DNA of 64,000 nucleotides from Methanocella_A sp049676595 (GCF_049676595.1 NZ_CP187259.1:1054001-1118000); one strand, 5' to 3'; counted from the first letter of the stretch, positions 1 through 9,328 are shown. Notes: generated by a model not told the origin, from the letters alone. A program made the numbers and translations.

Positions 1-2
1 CC

Positions 3-530
3 TTTGTCACCCAGGTCAAAAAGCTGATTCTCCCCGCGAGCAAGGAGCGGAGCGACGTGATCATATCGGGGCTGCTGATCTGCTCGATCGTCCTTATCCT
101 GTCAGTTATCGGCTATCTGGTCATCATGCCCTACCAGGCAGACAAGTATACCGAGTTTTACATCTATGGGCCGGAAGGGAAGCTGAGCAACTATCCCACG
201 AACTTTACCCTGGGCGATAAAAAGCCGCTCATCATAGGGATCGTGAACAAGGAAGGCATGTCCAAGGAATACGATCTGGCTGTCACCCTCAACGACGGCA
301 GCCAGTCTCACCGGATCTTCCTCGATCACATGGTGCTGGCCGACAACGAGACGATGGAGAAGACCATCAACCTGACTCCCGACCGGATCGGCGACATGCA
401 GAACATGAAGTTCCTGCTGTACATGGAAGGCTCGCCGGCGGATCCGTACCGCGAGTGTAACCTGTGGGTCAACGTGACGGCGCCTTCAGGCAACGCTACG
501 GTCGAAACAAACGCGACTGTCACGCCCTGA
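3..530 (+). CDS. DUF1616-type membrane-anchored protein (5' end outside window)
   Basis: The reading frame is open from the first bases of the window, so the N-terminus is missing; the GTG at 57 is internal. The visible part has a short basic stretch, one strong membrane segment (about residues 19-38 of the visible part, ending VIGYLVIMPYQ), then an extracytoplasmic domain with the pattern FTEFYI-like/GPEGK/YPTN that I associate with DUF1616 proteins of methanogens. The C-terminal tail is Asn/Thr/Val-rich with several N-x-T/S sequons, fitting a glycosylated outer face. DUF1616 proteins often lie in archaeal surface-glycan loci, which fits the glycosyltransferase downstream. The biochemical role is unknown. 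It ends 168 bp before the next gene with a hairpin between. Confidence 0.7.
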   Translation, partial: FVTQVKKLILPASKERSDVIISGLLICSIVLILSVIGYLVIMPYQADKYTEFYIYGPEGKLSNYPTNFTLGDKKPLIIGIVNKEGMSKEYDLAVTLNDGSQSHRIFLDHMVLADNETMEKTINLTPDRIGDMQNMKFLLYMEGSPADPYRECNLWVNVTAPSGNATVETNATVTP

Positions 531-579
531 GTCTTGATCCCTCCGGGGCTGGTGTCAAAATGGGCGGGAGGTTTTCGAG

Positions 580-620
580 CCCGGCCACCGGTGATGGTGG
601 CCGGGGTTCATTCTTCTTTT
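580..620 (+). terminator. Hairpin plus T-rich terminator
   Basis: A perfect 10-bp stem (580-589 with 596-605, CCCGGCCACC) closes a 6-base loop. It is followed by a pyrimidine/T-rich run at 606-620. It sits just after the DUF1616 gene and before the promoter of the glycosyltransferase operon. In archaea the T-run is the usual signal; the stem is an extra. Confidence 0.5.
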
Positions 621-643
621 CCCATCCTCATCATGAAAAATGA

Positions 644-657
644 TTTATATATAATAT
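644..657 (+). promoter_or_regulatory. TATA box for the glycan operon
   Basis: An AT-only box, TTTATATATAATAT, lies in otherwise GC-rich DNA. Spacing of about 25 bases would start the transcript near 674 and leave a leader of roughly 25 bases before the ATG at 699. Confidence 0.5.
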
Positions 658-698
658 TAGTATATAATTAACAGGCGATAAATGGGAGAGTTATAGAG

Positions 699-1676
699 AT
701 GGCGTCGGCTGCAGTACAATCAATTGATAGTGCCTTTCCGTCTGACTACGGGAACATCGTCATGCACGACGCGGTGGGCACACTCTCTCTCGACCCCCTG
801 AAAAACATGGGGATTGTGGTTGTCATCCCCTGCTACAACGAAGTGATCTCTATAGGCAGCCTGGTGCTGCGCTCCCAGCATTATGCCGATCACATCGTCG
901 TCATCGACGACGGCTCGAACGACAAGACCACCGAGGTAGCAAGGCTTGCCGGAGCCAGAGTGATCCGGCACAAGGTCAACCGGGGAAAAGGGGCCAGCAT
1001 TAAAACCGCTTTCAGCTATGCGAAAGCTGCCGGAGCAGATGTACTGGTCCTGCTGGACGGGGACGGGCAACATAACCCGGATGAGATACCTCTGCTGATC
1101 GAGCCTATCCTGAAGGGCGAGGCCGACATCGTCAACGGCTCGAGGTTCCTGGCGAAGGCCGGGCACAACGTGCCGGGATACCGGCGGATAGGCCAGGAGT
1201 TTCTCACTTTTCTGACCAACTCGGCTTCCCGGCAGAAGCTCACCGACAGCCAGAACGGCTTCCGGGCTTTTTCGAGGAAGACTTTCGACTGCTTCTCGTT
1301 CCTGCAGAAAGGCATGGGGATCGAGAGCGAGATGCTCATAGAGGCGACTAACGCTAACCTCCGGATCAAGGAAATCCAGATCAACGTGCGGTACGATGTC
1401 GCAGGGTCCACCCTTAACCCCCTTATCCACGGCTTCAGCGTCACCGTTTCCATCCTGAAAACCCTCCTCCGCCAGAGCTGCGGGCTGGCGTACCTGCTAT
1501 GCGGAGTAGCGTTACTGCTGATGGGCACTTCGGGCCTCGCTTACATCCTGCTGAGCCGTAACCTCCTGACCCTCGACCTCGCCATTGGATATACTGTCAG
1601 TATCTTCAGCCTCATCCTGGGGACTCTCTGTCTCTTTGCGCTGTTCGTACTGAGGTATGTTACGGAGCACAGGTGA
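699..1676 (+). CDS. GT2 family glycosyltransferase (DPM/DPG synthase type) with C-terminal membrane segments
   Basis: 325 residues. The GT-A fold is clear: VVIPCYNE at about 41-48, VIDDGSNDKT at 68-77 and the metal-binding DGD at 120-122 inside LLDGDGQHNPDE. The C-terminal third has two hydrophobic segments (about 255-280 and 290-317). That layout matches dolichyl-phosphate mannose/glucose synthase-like enzymes, which move a sugar from a nucleotide donor to a polyprenyl phosphate on the cytoplasmic face. The acceptor and sugar cannot be read from sequence. It is the first gene of a run of surface-polysaccharide genes, and its stop overlaps the ribosome-binding site of the next gene, so the two are probably translated together. 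Confidence 0.85.
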   Translation: MASAAVQSIDSAFPSDYGNIVMHDAVGTLSLDPLKNMGIVVVIPCYNEVISIGSLVLRSQHYADHIVVIDDGSNDKTTEVARLAGARVIRHKVNRGKGASIKTAFSYAKAAGADVLVLLDGDGQHNPDEIPLLIEPILKGEADIVNGSRFLAKAGHNVPGYRRIGQEFLTFLTNSASRQKLTDSQNGFRAFSRKTFDCFSFLQKGMGIESEMLIEATNANLRIKEIQINVRYDVAGSTLNPLIHGFSVTVSILKTLLRQSCGLAYLLCGVALLLMGTSGLAYILLSRNLLTLDLAIGYTVSIFSLILGTLCLFALFVLRYVTEHR

Positions 1677-1681
1677 ACGTT

Positions 1682-2788
1682 ATGAGAATAGGCGTCTTCA
1701 TCAACACGGCCGGACAGACTCACTTTTACAAGAACATCGTAAGGCAGCTAGAAAGTAATGGTCACGAGGTCTTCATTGTTGCCCGTAACCAGGGGGTGAC
1801 CTATGAGCTCCTGGATGGGCTGCATATCCCGTACTATCCGTATTCCTCCACCCCGGACAAGTCGGCCCGGGTCACCTCTTTCCCCGGCGACATAGTCAGG
1901 GCTTACCGGTACCTGCAGGACAAGAAGCTCGACCTCATCGCCGGCTTCGGCATCTACAGCACGTGCGTGGCCCGCATGCTCAACGTACCCGACATCACCT
2001 TCTGCGACGGCGAGCCCATGATCTATCCGGCATCCTACGCGGTGCCGTTCAACTTCTTCCGCAGGTTTACCGGCGCCCTGGTGACACCCTCGTCCTTCCG
2101 GCAGGCGCTGGGTAAAAAGCAGATCCGGGTACCCAGCTACAAGGAGCTCGCTTACCTGCACCCAAACCACTTCAGCCCCGACAGGGGCATCTACCGGCTC
2201 CTGGGCCTTCCCGAAGGCTCTGACTACGCGCTGCTGCGGTTCAACGCGTTCGACGCCATGCACGATGTCGGGATCTCCGGCTTCAGCAGCGCCGATAAGA
2301 TCAGGCTGGTCAAAGAGCTTGAGAAGTACGTGCCGGTCTTCATTTCCTCGTACGGGGGAGTCCCGGAAGAGATCAGGGACCGCCTCCTGCCCGTGCCCAA
2401 GCACAGGATCCACGACGTCATCAGCTTCGCGAAGCTGGTGGTCACGGACACGGGCACCACGACGACCGAGGCCGGCGTGCTGGGCACGCCCGCTGTCCGG
2501 GCCATGACCTTCGTCAAGAACGATGCCGGCAACTGGGTGGAGCTGGAGAAGAGGTATGGCCTGCTCTACAACTTTGTCGAACCCGGGAAGGCGATCGCAA
2601 AGGCTGTCGAGCTCGTCAGGCAGCCTGACCTCCGGGAAAGGTGGAAGGCGAAAAGGGAGAGGCTGCTGCAGGACAAGATCGACATGACCTCCTACATGGT
2701 CTGGTTCATCGAGAACTATCCCGGGAGCGCCACGGTCGCCGGGCAACCGGTCACGCAGCCTTTATCGGCAACGGCAGGTCCCGGCTGA
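1682..2788 (+). CDS. DUF354 family protein, probable GT-B-like glycan enzyme
   Basis: The ATG at 1682 is chosen because GGTGA lies five bases upstream and DUF354 proteins begin at this MRIGVFINTAG strand; a GTG at 1673 that overlaps the previous stop is the alternative. The protein is about 368 residues with a nucleotide-binding-like N-terminal half (THFYKNIVRQLESNGHEV) and a C-terminal half with VVTDTGTTTTEAGVLGTPA, which resembles the donor-binding loop of GT-B enzymes such as UDP-GlcNAc epimerases. DUF354 is a family without settled function, often in archaeal and bacterial polysaccharide loci. Context supports work on a nucleotide- or lipid-linked sugar. The exact reaction is unknown. Confidence 0.75.
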   Translation: MRIGVFINTAGQTHFYKNIVRQLESNGHEVFIVARNQGVTYELLDGLHIPYYPYSSTPDKSARVTSFPGDIVRAYRYLQDKKLDLIAGFGIYSTCVARMLNVPDITFCDGEPMIYPASYAVPFNFFRRFTGALVTPSSFRQALGKKQIRVPSYKELAYLHPNHFSPDRGIYRLLGLPEGSDYALLRFNAFDAMHDVGISGFSSADKIRLVKELEKYVPVFISSYGGVPEEIRDRLLPVPKHRIHDVISFAKLVVTDTGTTTTEAGVLGTPAVRAMTFVKNDAGNWVELEKRYGLLYNFVEPGKAIAKAVELVRQPDLRERWKAKRERLLQDKIDMTSYMVWFIENYPGSATVAGQPVTQPLSATAGPG

Positions 2789-2868
2789 AAGCCGGGCAAG
2801 GCTTCTGTTAGTATTGGTAGTATGGCATAAGAACAACTGCAGTTATCAGGAAAAAATCCGCGATCGAT

Positions 2869-3921
2869 ATGTCGTCTGTTAGGCAAAACCCCGGGCTATG
2901 GAACTTGTATACCCTGAGGCACGAGTACCCTCTGATGCAGCACGACGGATACAAGTCCTACTACAGATCCCATGACAGGGACTCGATTCTTGAGCCCGCC
3001 GTCTCCCGGTACCTGGTCGAAAACAAGCTGGACGTGACTTATCCCGGGGACCGAAAGTTCGCCGTGTGCCTGACGCATGACATCGACATCATCTATCCCA
3101 CCATCCCCCACAGGGCTCTGTCTTCTCTCCATTTCCTCCGGGGTATGGATCTGGGCGGGCTCAAAAAGGAGCTCTTCCCGAACAAAGCCCGGAAAGGGCC
3201 GGGCACTTACATTAACTTCGACGAGATCATGGAGATCGAGGAAGCCTACGGCGCAAAGTCGACCTTTTACTTCATGGCCCGGTGTCCGGGCAAGAAAGGC
3301 TCCGGCCTCTACGACCTGCGCTCCCTCGAGGATGAGCTGGGCTACATCTCCGACAAGGGCTGGGATATCGGCCTCCACGGGGGCTACTACGCCTTTGACG
3401 ACCTGGCCGAGATCCTGGAGGAAAAAAGGAACCTGGAAAGCGTGCTCGGGAAAAAGGTGACCGGCTACAGGAACCACTACCTGTGCTTTAAGATCCCCGA
3501 CACCTGGGAGCTGCTGGCCAGGGCCGGGTTCGAATACGACACTACTCTGGGCTACAACAACATGGTCGGCTTCCGCAACGGCATGTGCCATCCGTTCAAG
3601 CCCTTTAACCTGAAGCTCGGCAGGGAGGTGGACATTGTGGAAATCCCCCTGACCATCATGGATCGCACGCTGTTCAGCTACGCCGGCTCGCCGGCCCGGG
3701 CGTGGGAGAAGGCAAAGCTGCTCGTCGATACCGTCGAGCGCTACCACGGAGTCATCACCCTGCTCTGGCACAATACCGTCTTTGGCTCCCCCTACCGGGC
3801 AGAGTGGAAGCGGCTGTACCGCAAAATACTGGACTACTGCAGCAGTAAAAATGCCTGGATGACCAGCGCGGAAGAGATCTCTAAGACGAGGGTCGCCTAT
3901 GCATGCCAGAACTATCTTTGA
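2869..3921 (+). CDS. Polysaccharide deacetylase-like protein (CE4/NodB fold)
   Basis: 350 residues. The first CE4 motif is present as LTHDIDI (His70, Asp71, Asp73). Motif 2 is reduced: in DIGLHGGYYAF His170 is there, but the second metal-binding His expected four residues later is Tyr174. Later blocks include GYRNHYLCF, YDTTLGY and VITLLWHNTVF. This subfamily (COG0726-like, intracellular, common next to FemAB and glycosyltransferase genes) keeps the fold; whether it binds metal in the usual way is uncertain. It would remove an N-acetyl group from an amino sugar. The next gene starts inside its last eight codons, so the two are translationally coupled. Confidence 0.75.
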   Translation: MSSVRQNPGLWNLYTLRHEYPLMQHDGYKSYYRSHDRDSILEPAVSRYLVENKLDVTYPGDRKFAVCLTHDIDIIYPTIPHRALSSLHFLRGMDLGGLKKELFPNKARKGPGTYINFDEIMEIEEAYGAKSTFYFMARCPGKKGSGLYDLRSLEDELGYISDKGWDIGLHGGYYAFDDLAEILEEKRNLESVLGKKVTGYRNHYLCFKIPDTWELLARAGFEYDTTLGYNNMVGFRNGMCHPFKPFNLKLGREVDIVEIPLTIMDRTLFSYAGSPARAWEKAKLLVDTVERYHGVITLLWHNTVFGSPYRAEWKRLYRKILDYCSSKNAWMTSAEEISKTRVAYACQNYL

Positions 3922-4921
3922 CAAAGGCTGGTGGAATGAATTTGTCGCCGAAAGTCCCGGAGGCACGCTGTTTCACCGGTGGGAGTTTCTGGAGATCATC
4001 GCGAGCTACTCCGGCTTTAAGATGCTTCCGTACGCCACCTTCCGGGGCGAAGAGCCAGTCTGCCTCTTTCCCCTGTTTTACAAATCCTACGGCGGCCTGA
4101 AGGCGGTCTTTTCCCCACCCCTGCAGACTAACGTCCCGTATCTCGGCCCGGCGTTCAGCCACGGATACTACAGTCTCAGGCAGCGGAGAAAAGAAAGCTA
4201 CCTCAGCGATGCCATCGAGGAGATCAACCGGGAGCTGGCCCGTCTCTCCCCAAGCTACGTTTCGGTGGACGCCGCCCCGGGCTTCGACGATGTCCGGCCT
4301 TTTCTGTGGAGCGGGTACGACGCAGACGTCAAATACACCTATGTCATCGACCTCACCAAACCGCTGGAAAAAATCTGGGAAGGCTTCGATGCGAACTGCA
4401 GGAAGAGGATCAGGCACTGCGAGCGGGGCGATCCCGAGATCCGACAGGCTACGGATACGCAGGCCTTCTACCAGATCATGGACGAGAGGCTCCGGCTCAA
4501 AGGCCAGAGTTCCGTCTTCGGGAGCCAGAGTCACGAGTACCTGCGGGATATCCTGGCCACCTTCCCCGGGAGCGTAAAAATGTACTTCCTGTACGACCCC
4601 GGCGTCGCCGGCGTCCAGGTGACCTGCGAATACCGGGATACCCTGCTCCTGTGGCTGGGAAGCGCCAACGGGCACCACAACGAGTACCTGATCTGGGAGC
4701 TCATCAGGAGGGCGAAAGAAGCAGGGCTCCGGCGGTTCGAGATCTACGATGGGCACACCAGGCGGCTGACTCCCTTCAAGTCGAAGTTCGGCCCCGCGCT
4801 GGAAAAGTGCTACACCGTGACCAGGAAAGATGTCTTCGGCACCTGCGCCAGATGGGCTTACATCGCGCTCGCGAAAGCCCGATCAGCGGCGGTTTTGGGA
4901 CGCCTGCCAGAGGGTGAGTAG
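3899..4921 (+). CDS. FemAB-like / GNAT (Acetyltransf_6) protein, copy 1
   Basis: 340 residues, start overlapping the deacetylase gene by 23 bases. The N-terminal block FVAESPGGTLFHRWEFLEI, the VCLFPLF strand, VPYLGPAF and the C-terminal LLLWLGSANGHHNEYLIWELIRRAKE are typical of the FemAB/BioF2-like double-GNAT fold. Family members join an amino acid or acyl group to an amino group, classically glycine from tRNA to peptidoglycan precursors; in archaea the substrates are unknown. Copy 2 follows three bases downstream and aligns along the whole length, so this is a tandem duplication. With a deacetylase immediately upstream, the free amino group it would expose is an obvious acceptor (inference). 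Confidence 0.75.
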   Translation: MHARTIFDKGWWNEFVAESPGGTLFHRWEFLEIIASYSGFKMLPYATFRGEEPVCLFPLFYKSYGGLKAVFSPPLQTNVPYLGPAFSHGYYSLRQRRKESYLSDAIEEINRELARLSPSYVSVDAAPGFDDVRPFLWSGYDADVKYTYVIDLTKPLEKIWEGFDANCRKRIRHCERGDPEIRQATDTQAFYQIMDERLRLKGQSSVFGSQSHEYLRDILATFPGSVKMYFLYDPGVAGVQVTCEYRDTLLLWLGSANGHHNEYLIWELIRRAKEAGLRRFEIYDGHTRRLTPFKSKFGPALEKCYTVTRKDVFGTCARWAYIALAKARSAAVLGRLPEGE

Positions 4922-4924
4922 GCC

Positions 4925-5956
4925 ATGCCCGTGGAGCTGCTGGAGGATCGGAGCCGGTGGGACGAATTTGTGGAAGAGAGCCCTGACGGCATGCTGTTTC
5001 ACCGGTGGGACTTCCTGCAGATCGTCGAGAAGCACTCCGGGTACCGGCTTCTTCCCCTCGGGGTTCGCCGGGGCAACGAGCTGGTCTGCGTCTGCCCCCT
5101 GTTTGTCCGGTCGCTCAAAGGGCTGAAGCTGGTCTTTTCCCCTCCGCCAGGGGCGTGCGTCCCCTATCTCGGCCCCGTCTTTAGCCCTGAGTATCACCGC
5201 CTCAGGCAGAAGCGAAAAGAAGGCTACCTGAATGGCGCTTTCGAGGACGTCAGCCGGGAGCTGGCAAAACTGGCGCCGAATTATATCTCTGTCTCAGCGG
5301 TTCCTAGCTTCGACGACATCAGGCCTTTCATGTGGGCGGGGTACGACATCGGGATCAACTACACCTACTACCTTGACCTGAGCAGGCCTCTGGATAAAAT
5401 TCTGGATGGCTTCGACCCCGACTGCAAGAAGAAAATCCGGACGGGCGACAAATATGGCCTCAGGATAGAGCAGACTCAAGACGTGGAGACGTTCTACGCC
5501 ATCACCCGGGACCGGTTCGACAGCCGGGGCATGGGGTCTCCGATCCTCAGCCCCGGGTACCTGAACGATATTCTCGACGCTTTTCCGGATCACGTGAAGA
5601 TGTACTTCGCCTATGCCGGGGAGGAGATTGTCTCCATAGCGGTGAACTGCACCTACAAGGGGAGCCTGATGTTCTGGCTGGGGGAGATCAACCTCCGGAA
5701 GGCTATCCCGGGCAACGAGCTCCTGAAGTGGGAGTTCATCCGGCAGGCAAAGGAGCAGGGCCTCCGGGAAGTGGAGCTGGAAGGGGCGGGCTTGAAACAC
5801 CTGTGCCTGTACAAGTCGAAGTTTAACCCTTCGCTCCGGCAGACTTTCGTGGCCAGCAAAAAGGACCCGCTGGGCGCTGCAGCGGAATGGGCCTACAAGA
5901 ACGTACTGACCAAAAGCTTTGCAGCGAAGATCAAATCAGTTATACCCTCGCATTGA
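4925..5956 (+). CDS. FemAB-like / GNAT (Acetyltransf_6) protein, copy 2
   Basis: 343 residues, paralogue of the gene just upstream. Shared blocks include the N-terminal FVEESPDGMLFHRWDFLQI, VPYLGPVF, SFDDIRPFMWAGYD and the C-terminal region LFKSKF-like segment (LYKSKFNPSLRQT). The pair has diverged clearly but keeps the same length, which suggests two different but related transfers, as in FemA/FemB. The last 21 bases overlap the 3' end of the convergent membrane-protein gene, so the two transcripts run into each other with no room for a terminator. Confidence 0.75.
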   Translation: MPVELLEDRSRWDEFVEESPDGMLFHRWDFLQIVEKHSGYRLLPLGVRRGNELVCVCPLFVRSLKGLKLVFSPPPGACVPYLGPVFSPEYHRLRQKRKEGYLNGAFEDVSRELAKLAPNYISVSAVPSFDDIRPFMWAGYDIGINYTYYLDLSRPLDKILDGFDPDCKKKIRTGDKYGLRIEQTQDVETFYAITRDRFDSRGMGSPILSPGYLNDILDAFPDHVKMYFAYAGEEIVSIAVNCTYKGSLMFWLGEINLRKAIPGNELLKWEFIRQAKEQGLREVELEGAGLKHLCLYKSKFNPSLRQTFVASKKDPLGAAAEWAYKNVLTKSFAAKIKSVIPSH

Positions 5957-7900
5957 GTTAGAGTCGTAGACCCTGTCGTACTGGCCAAGGTCATCCCACA
6001 GGGGCGAGTCTTCAGTATAGTAAACCGTGTTGCGCCAGCTGGGTGAAAAGACAAAGTTCCCATCCTCCGCCGCAGATACGTACAGCGGCCTGCCCTCCAG
6101 CTCCTGAGCTCTGATGACCAGCAGGTCTTCGCCGCTGTTCCTCAGGAAAGTCAGGTTTTTGGAGTCTACCTCCAGTATGTGGGTCTTAGAGTTTTCCGGA
6201 GAGCTGTACAGGTACCGGTGAGGTACGTAATCCGACATCAAGTAGCCTGTGGTCATAGTCGCCAGATGCTCGATATTTGCAGCCTCCCCCGCGGAAATGT
6301 AGTGGGTGAAAAACGGCCGCTTAACCAGCGGATTATCGGTGGCCACGAAGTCGTTCGAGACCGACAGCAGAACCATGGTGACGAAGAGCAGCGTCAGGGC
6401 TGCTTTCATCGCCCTGCCCGACCGCATGAACAGCGCCGAAAACCCTGTCGCCGCAGTCAGGCCCATGAAGATGAACCCGTTTTCAAAAAACCTCTCCATC
6501 TCCACGTCCATGAAGAATTTGTTAATCAGGAGCGCGGGGCCGGGGAAGGTCAGCGGCACCAGCACCAGCGCGGTTATGCAGATGATCTTGACCCTGTGGT
6601 TCAGGCCTTTCGAGCGGAGAATAACTATTGTGCCCACAATGATGAAGAGGAGGTACGGCACGAACTGGAGGTAGTTAAACAGCTCGTTAACGGGGGTGGT
6701 GATGACCGACGCCATGATGTTCGACGAGGGAGCGAGGTTTCGGACATCGTACAGCAGAGTCTGGACGATCCTGTTCCCGAACAACCCCCAGTACAGCGCC
6801 AGCATCGGGACGGCCAGGGCAAAGTACTTCAGCGGTATGATGGAAAACTCTGGCTCCCTGACAAAGATCTTCTGCGCCAGGTACATGGTGAACAGGATGG
6901 TCAGGATAAACAAGATGGCTACGGTGTGGAAAACGATGATCCCCGCGGTCAGAAATACGGCCAGCCAGAACCGGGACCTGATCTTGCTGTCGAGCAGCAG
7001 CAGGAGCAGGATGACCCCGAGGCACGACACGACACTTCTCGCCAGCGCTTCGGAGCCGATCAGGATAAAGTAGGGGTAGACTGATACGAAGAGCGATGAT
7101 AACATCGCAGTGCGCTGGTTTCCGGTGACCTTCAGGGCGACGAGAAACACTCCGATCGCGATGACGACGTAGAGGATGCCGATGATGATGAACATGATAT
7201 TGTGCACGGGGAAATCCACGCCGGTTATCCTGTAAGCCGTCGCGGCCAGGATATGCCACAGGGGAAAGGCCTGGTAATCCTCGAAAACGCTGCTCACGAA
7301 CCCGTATTTCAAGATGTTCTCGACGTACCACGAGTGAAGCATGACGTCCGTCCTGCCGACGTAGAAGTAGTACTTCAGGTTGATGCTCCAGATGATGTTC
7401 AGGACCAGCATCGAAATCTGGGCCAGGACGACAGGTACACTGACCTGCCGCTTATTGAACAGCATGATCTGGAGCATGATCACCGCAGCGATGGCAGCAA
7501 TAAGGGCGTAGTACAGGAACGTCCTGGTCTCATAAATATTGAGCAAGATCAGGGACAAGGAAAAGGTGATCAGATAGATGATCAGCAGAAACTTGAACGA
7601 TTGTCCGTCCGCCCAGACTTTTCCGCATTTTCTCCGGCGGTAGGCGAGAAAGAGGATGGGGCCGATGACTACGGGAATGATCAGGTAGGTGCCCAGGACC
7701 AGCAGGTTCCACTGCTTCAGGGCCAGCAGAGCAAAAACGCCGAGCAAGCCCAGAACCGGGAGTGCGTATAATACGGTATCGCCGGTCAGATCGTACAGGA
7801 ACGACGGCTTGTCTCGCGTAAAGAACCTGGTTCCGTACAGCGCGAGCAGAAATATTGCCGCCACTACCCCCAGGGCGATCAGCAATGGGTTCATATCCAC
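5936..7900 (-). CDS. Large polytopic membrane protein, DUF2206-like
   Basis: 654 residues. About a dozen hydrophobic segments fill residues 5-540. They are followed by a soluble extracytoplasmic tail of about 110 residues with the ending DRVYDSNSMRGYN. The plan of many membrane segments plus a terminal outer domain, and the DxxYD-type end, resembles DUF2206 proteins and GT-C-fold glycosyltransferases, but I see no certain catalytic motif. It is downstream of the flippase on the same strand with a 10-base overlap, so both are one operon. A role in assembling or extending a lipid-linked surface glycan is inferred from position only. Confidence 0.65.
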   Translation of the reverse strand: MDMNPLLIALGVVAAIFLLALYGTRFFTRDKPSFLYDLTGDTVLYALPVLGLLGVFALLALKQWNLLVLGTYLIIPVVIGPILFLAYRRRKCGKVWADGQSFKFLLIIYLITFSLSLILLNIYETRTFLYYALIAAIAAVIMLQIMLFNKRQVSVPVVLAQISMLVLNIIWSINLKYYFYVGRTDVMLHSWYVENILKYGFVSSVFEDYQAFPLWHILAATAYRITGVDFPVHNIMFIIIGILYVVIAIGVFLVALKVTGNQRTAMLSSLFVSVYPYFILIGSEALARSVVSCLGVILLLLLLDSKIRSRFWLAVFLTAGIIVFHTVAILFILTILFTMYLAQKIFVREPEFSIIPLKYFALAVPMLALYWGLFGNRIVQTLLYDVRNLAPSSNIMASVITTPVNELFNYLQFVPYLLFIIVGTIVILRSKGLNHRVKIICITALVLVPLTFPGPALLINKFFMDVEMERFFENGFIFMGLTAATGFSALFMRSGRAMKAALTLLFVTMVLLSVSNDFVATDNPLVKRPFFTHYISAGEAANIEHLATMTTGYLMSDYVPHRYLYSSPENSKTHILEVDSKNLTFLRNSGEDLLVIRAQELEGRPLYVSAAEDGNFVFSPSWRNTVYYTEDSPLWDDLGQYDRVYDSNSMRGYN

Positions 7901-9135
7901 TTCTCCTTCTTAGAGATACCTATAATTAGCAGGTCTATCACGATGAACGTGATAACCATCGCATACCCGACCCCCGTGACCCCGAAGATTCCCATCAGCA
8001 CGTAGGACAGCACGAGGAACAGGCAGAACATGATGAGGTTCAGCTTGACGACGCTGTCCATCCCCATTCTCACCTTCTGGATGGCGCAATACAGGGAGTA
8101 GATCGCCTGGAAAAAGCTCGACAGTGCCACCAGCTTGAGGAGATCGAAGGAAGCGACGTACTCTGTGCCGTAGATATCGAGCAGGTATTCGCCGAACAGA
8201 AAGATGCACAGGAAGGCCGGTACGAGCAGCGAATAGATGGCCACCCCTGATTTGATCACGTTCTTCTTCATGCTCTCCCCGTGGCTTCCCTCCACGAACA
8301 GCGAAGTACTGATAGTATAGGTGATCTGCATCAGGAAGCTCCCGATGGAGAACGCAATGTAGTACTTGGCAGCGTCGGCCTCTCCCAGCAGATGCAGCAC
8401 GATCACCGGCATGAGCAGGAACGGTACCTCCGACAGCAAGGTCGCCACGTAGTTCCTGGACGAGTAGCTGAAGGAATTCAGGACGTAATCCCTGTCTACC
8501 TTGAAGTTAAACCTGATGAACTTGCTCAGGATGAAGAGCACGAAGATAAAGGCGAAGATGTAGGCGACCATCGTCGAGCCCACGATGCCGAAGCTCCCGA
8601 GGAAGATCAGGGGGATCAGGAACAGGACCCTGGCCGAGATGAACACGTTCTGGACCAGGTAGTACAGCGTTTTCCGCATGGCTATGAAGATGTTGCCGGT
8701 GATGACCGCGATGGTGCTGATGACCCCGAAGGCGACGAAGATGAAGAGGTAGACCGGGTTATTTATGAACGTCAGGTTAGACGATAGCAGTATCAGTGCA
8801 ATGCTATACGCTACGCCTATGACTAACGACGTCAGGGTGACGATGAGCACGCTGCTGTTGATGGTCTTGGCCATGCTGTAGGTAGAGAAGTACCGGATGA
8901 TGGAATGCTCGATGCCCAGGGTCGAAAACAGGTTGATCAGGGTCGCCGACGAGATCAATGCCACCGCCAGTCCCACGTCCTCTACCGAATACAGCCTCGC
9001 GGCGATCATCCAGAAGATGAAACCCACAACGACTGTCAGGACTCTTGTGGTGAAGATAAAAATGGAATTTTTGTACAGTGGATCGTCCAGGTGACACCTA
9101 AGCTGTCGTATGTATACAGGTACATGAACATTCAT
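7891..9135 (-). CDS. Wzx-type polysaccharide flippase
   Basis: 414 residues. About 12 hydrophobic segments span the protein. The N-terminus DPLYKNSIFIFTTRV followed by FWMIAARLYSVEDVGLA is the hallmark of the polysaccharide_synt (PF01943) branch of the MOP exporter superfamily. It would flip lipid-linked oligosaccharide across the membrane. It is the first gene of a two-gene minus-strand operon with the DUF2206-like protein. The 193-bp gap to asnB holds both divergent promoters; an AT-rich stretch near 9178-9206 is the likely box for this gene. Confidence 0.8.
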   Translation of the reverse strand: MNVHVPVYIRQLRCHLDDPLYKNSIFIFTTRVLTVVVGFIFWMIAARLYSVEDVGLAVALISSATLINLFSTLGIEHSIIRYFSTYSMAKTINSSVLIVTLTSLVIGVAYSIALILLSSNLTFINNPVYLFIFVAFGVISTIAVITGNIFIAMRKTLYYLVQNVFISARVLFLIPLIFLGSFGIVGSTMVAYIFAFIFVLFILSKFIRFNFKVDRDYVLNSFSYSSRNYVATLLSEVPFLLMPVIVLHLLGEADAAKYYIAFSIGSFLMQITYTISTSLFVEGSHGESMKKNVIKSGVAIYSLLVPAFLCIFLFGEYLLDIYGTEYVASFDLLKLVALSSFFQAIYSLYCAIQKVRMGMDSVVKLNLIMFCLFLVLSYVLMGIFGVTGVGYAMVITFIVIDLLIIGISKKEKWI

Positions 9136-9267
9136 CCGTTTGCCTCGCTATCGACCTGAAACGATATTAGTAAGTGCTTATTATTTAAGTTATTAAATAA
9201 ATAACTATTGTACAGGGTCATATGGCCAGTTCAATATACGGACGGTATGTATGTCCTCGTGCAACAA

Positions 9268-9278
9268 TTATATATAAA
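9268..9278 (+). promoter_or_regulatory. TATA box for asnB
   Basis: TTATATATAAA is placed so that the transcript would begin near 9300. That is downstream of the TTG at 9296 and about 29 bases before the ATG at 9329, supporting the ATG-TGC start. Confidence 0.5.
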
Positions 9279-9328
9279 CAGTATAATATAATGTTTTGGC
9301 AGAAAGCCGGACTGAAAAGGTATGCTCC

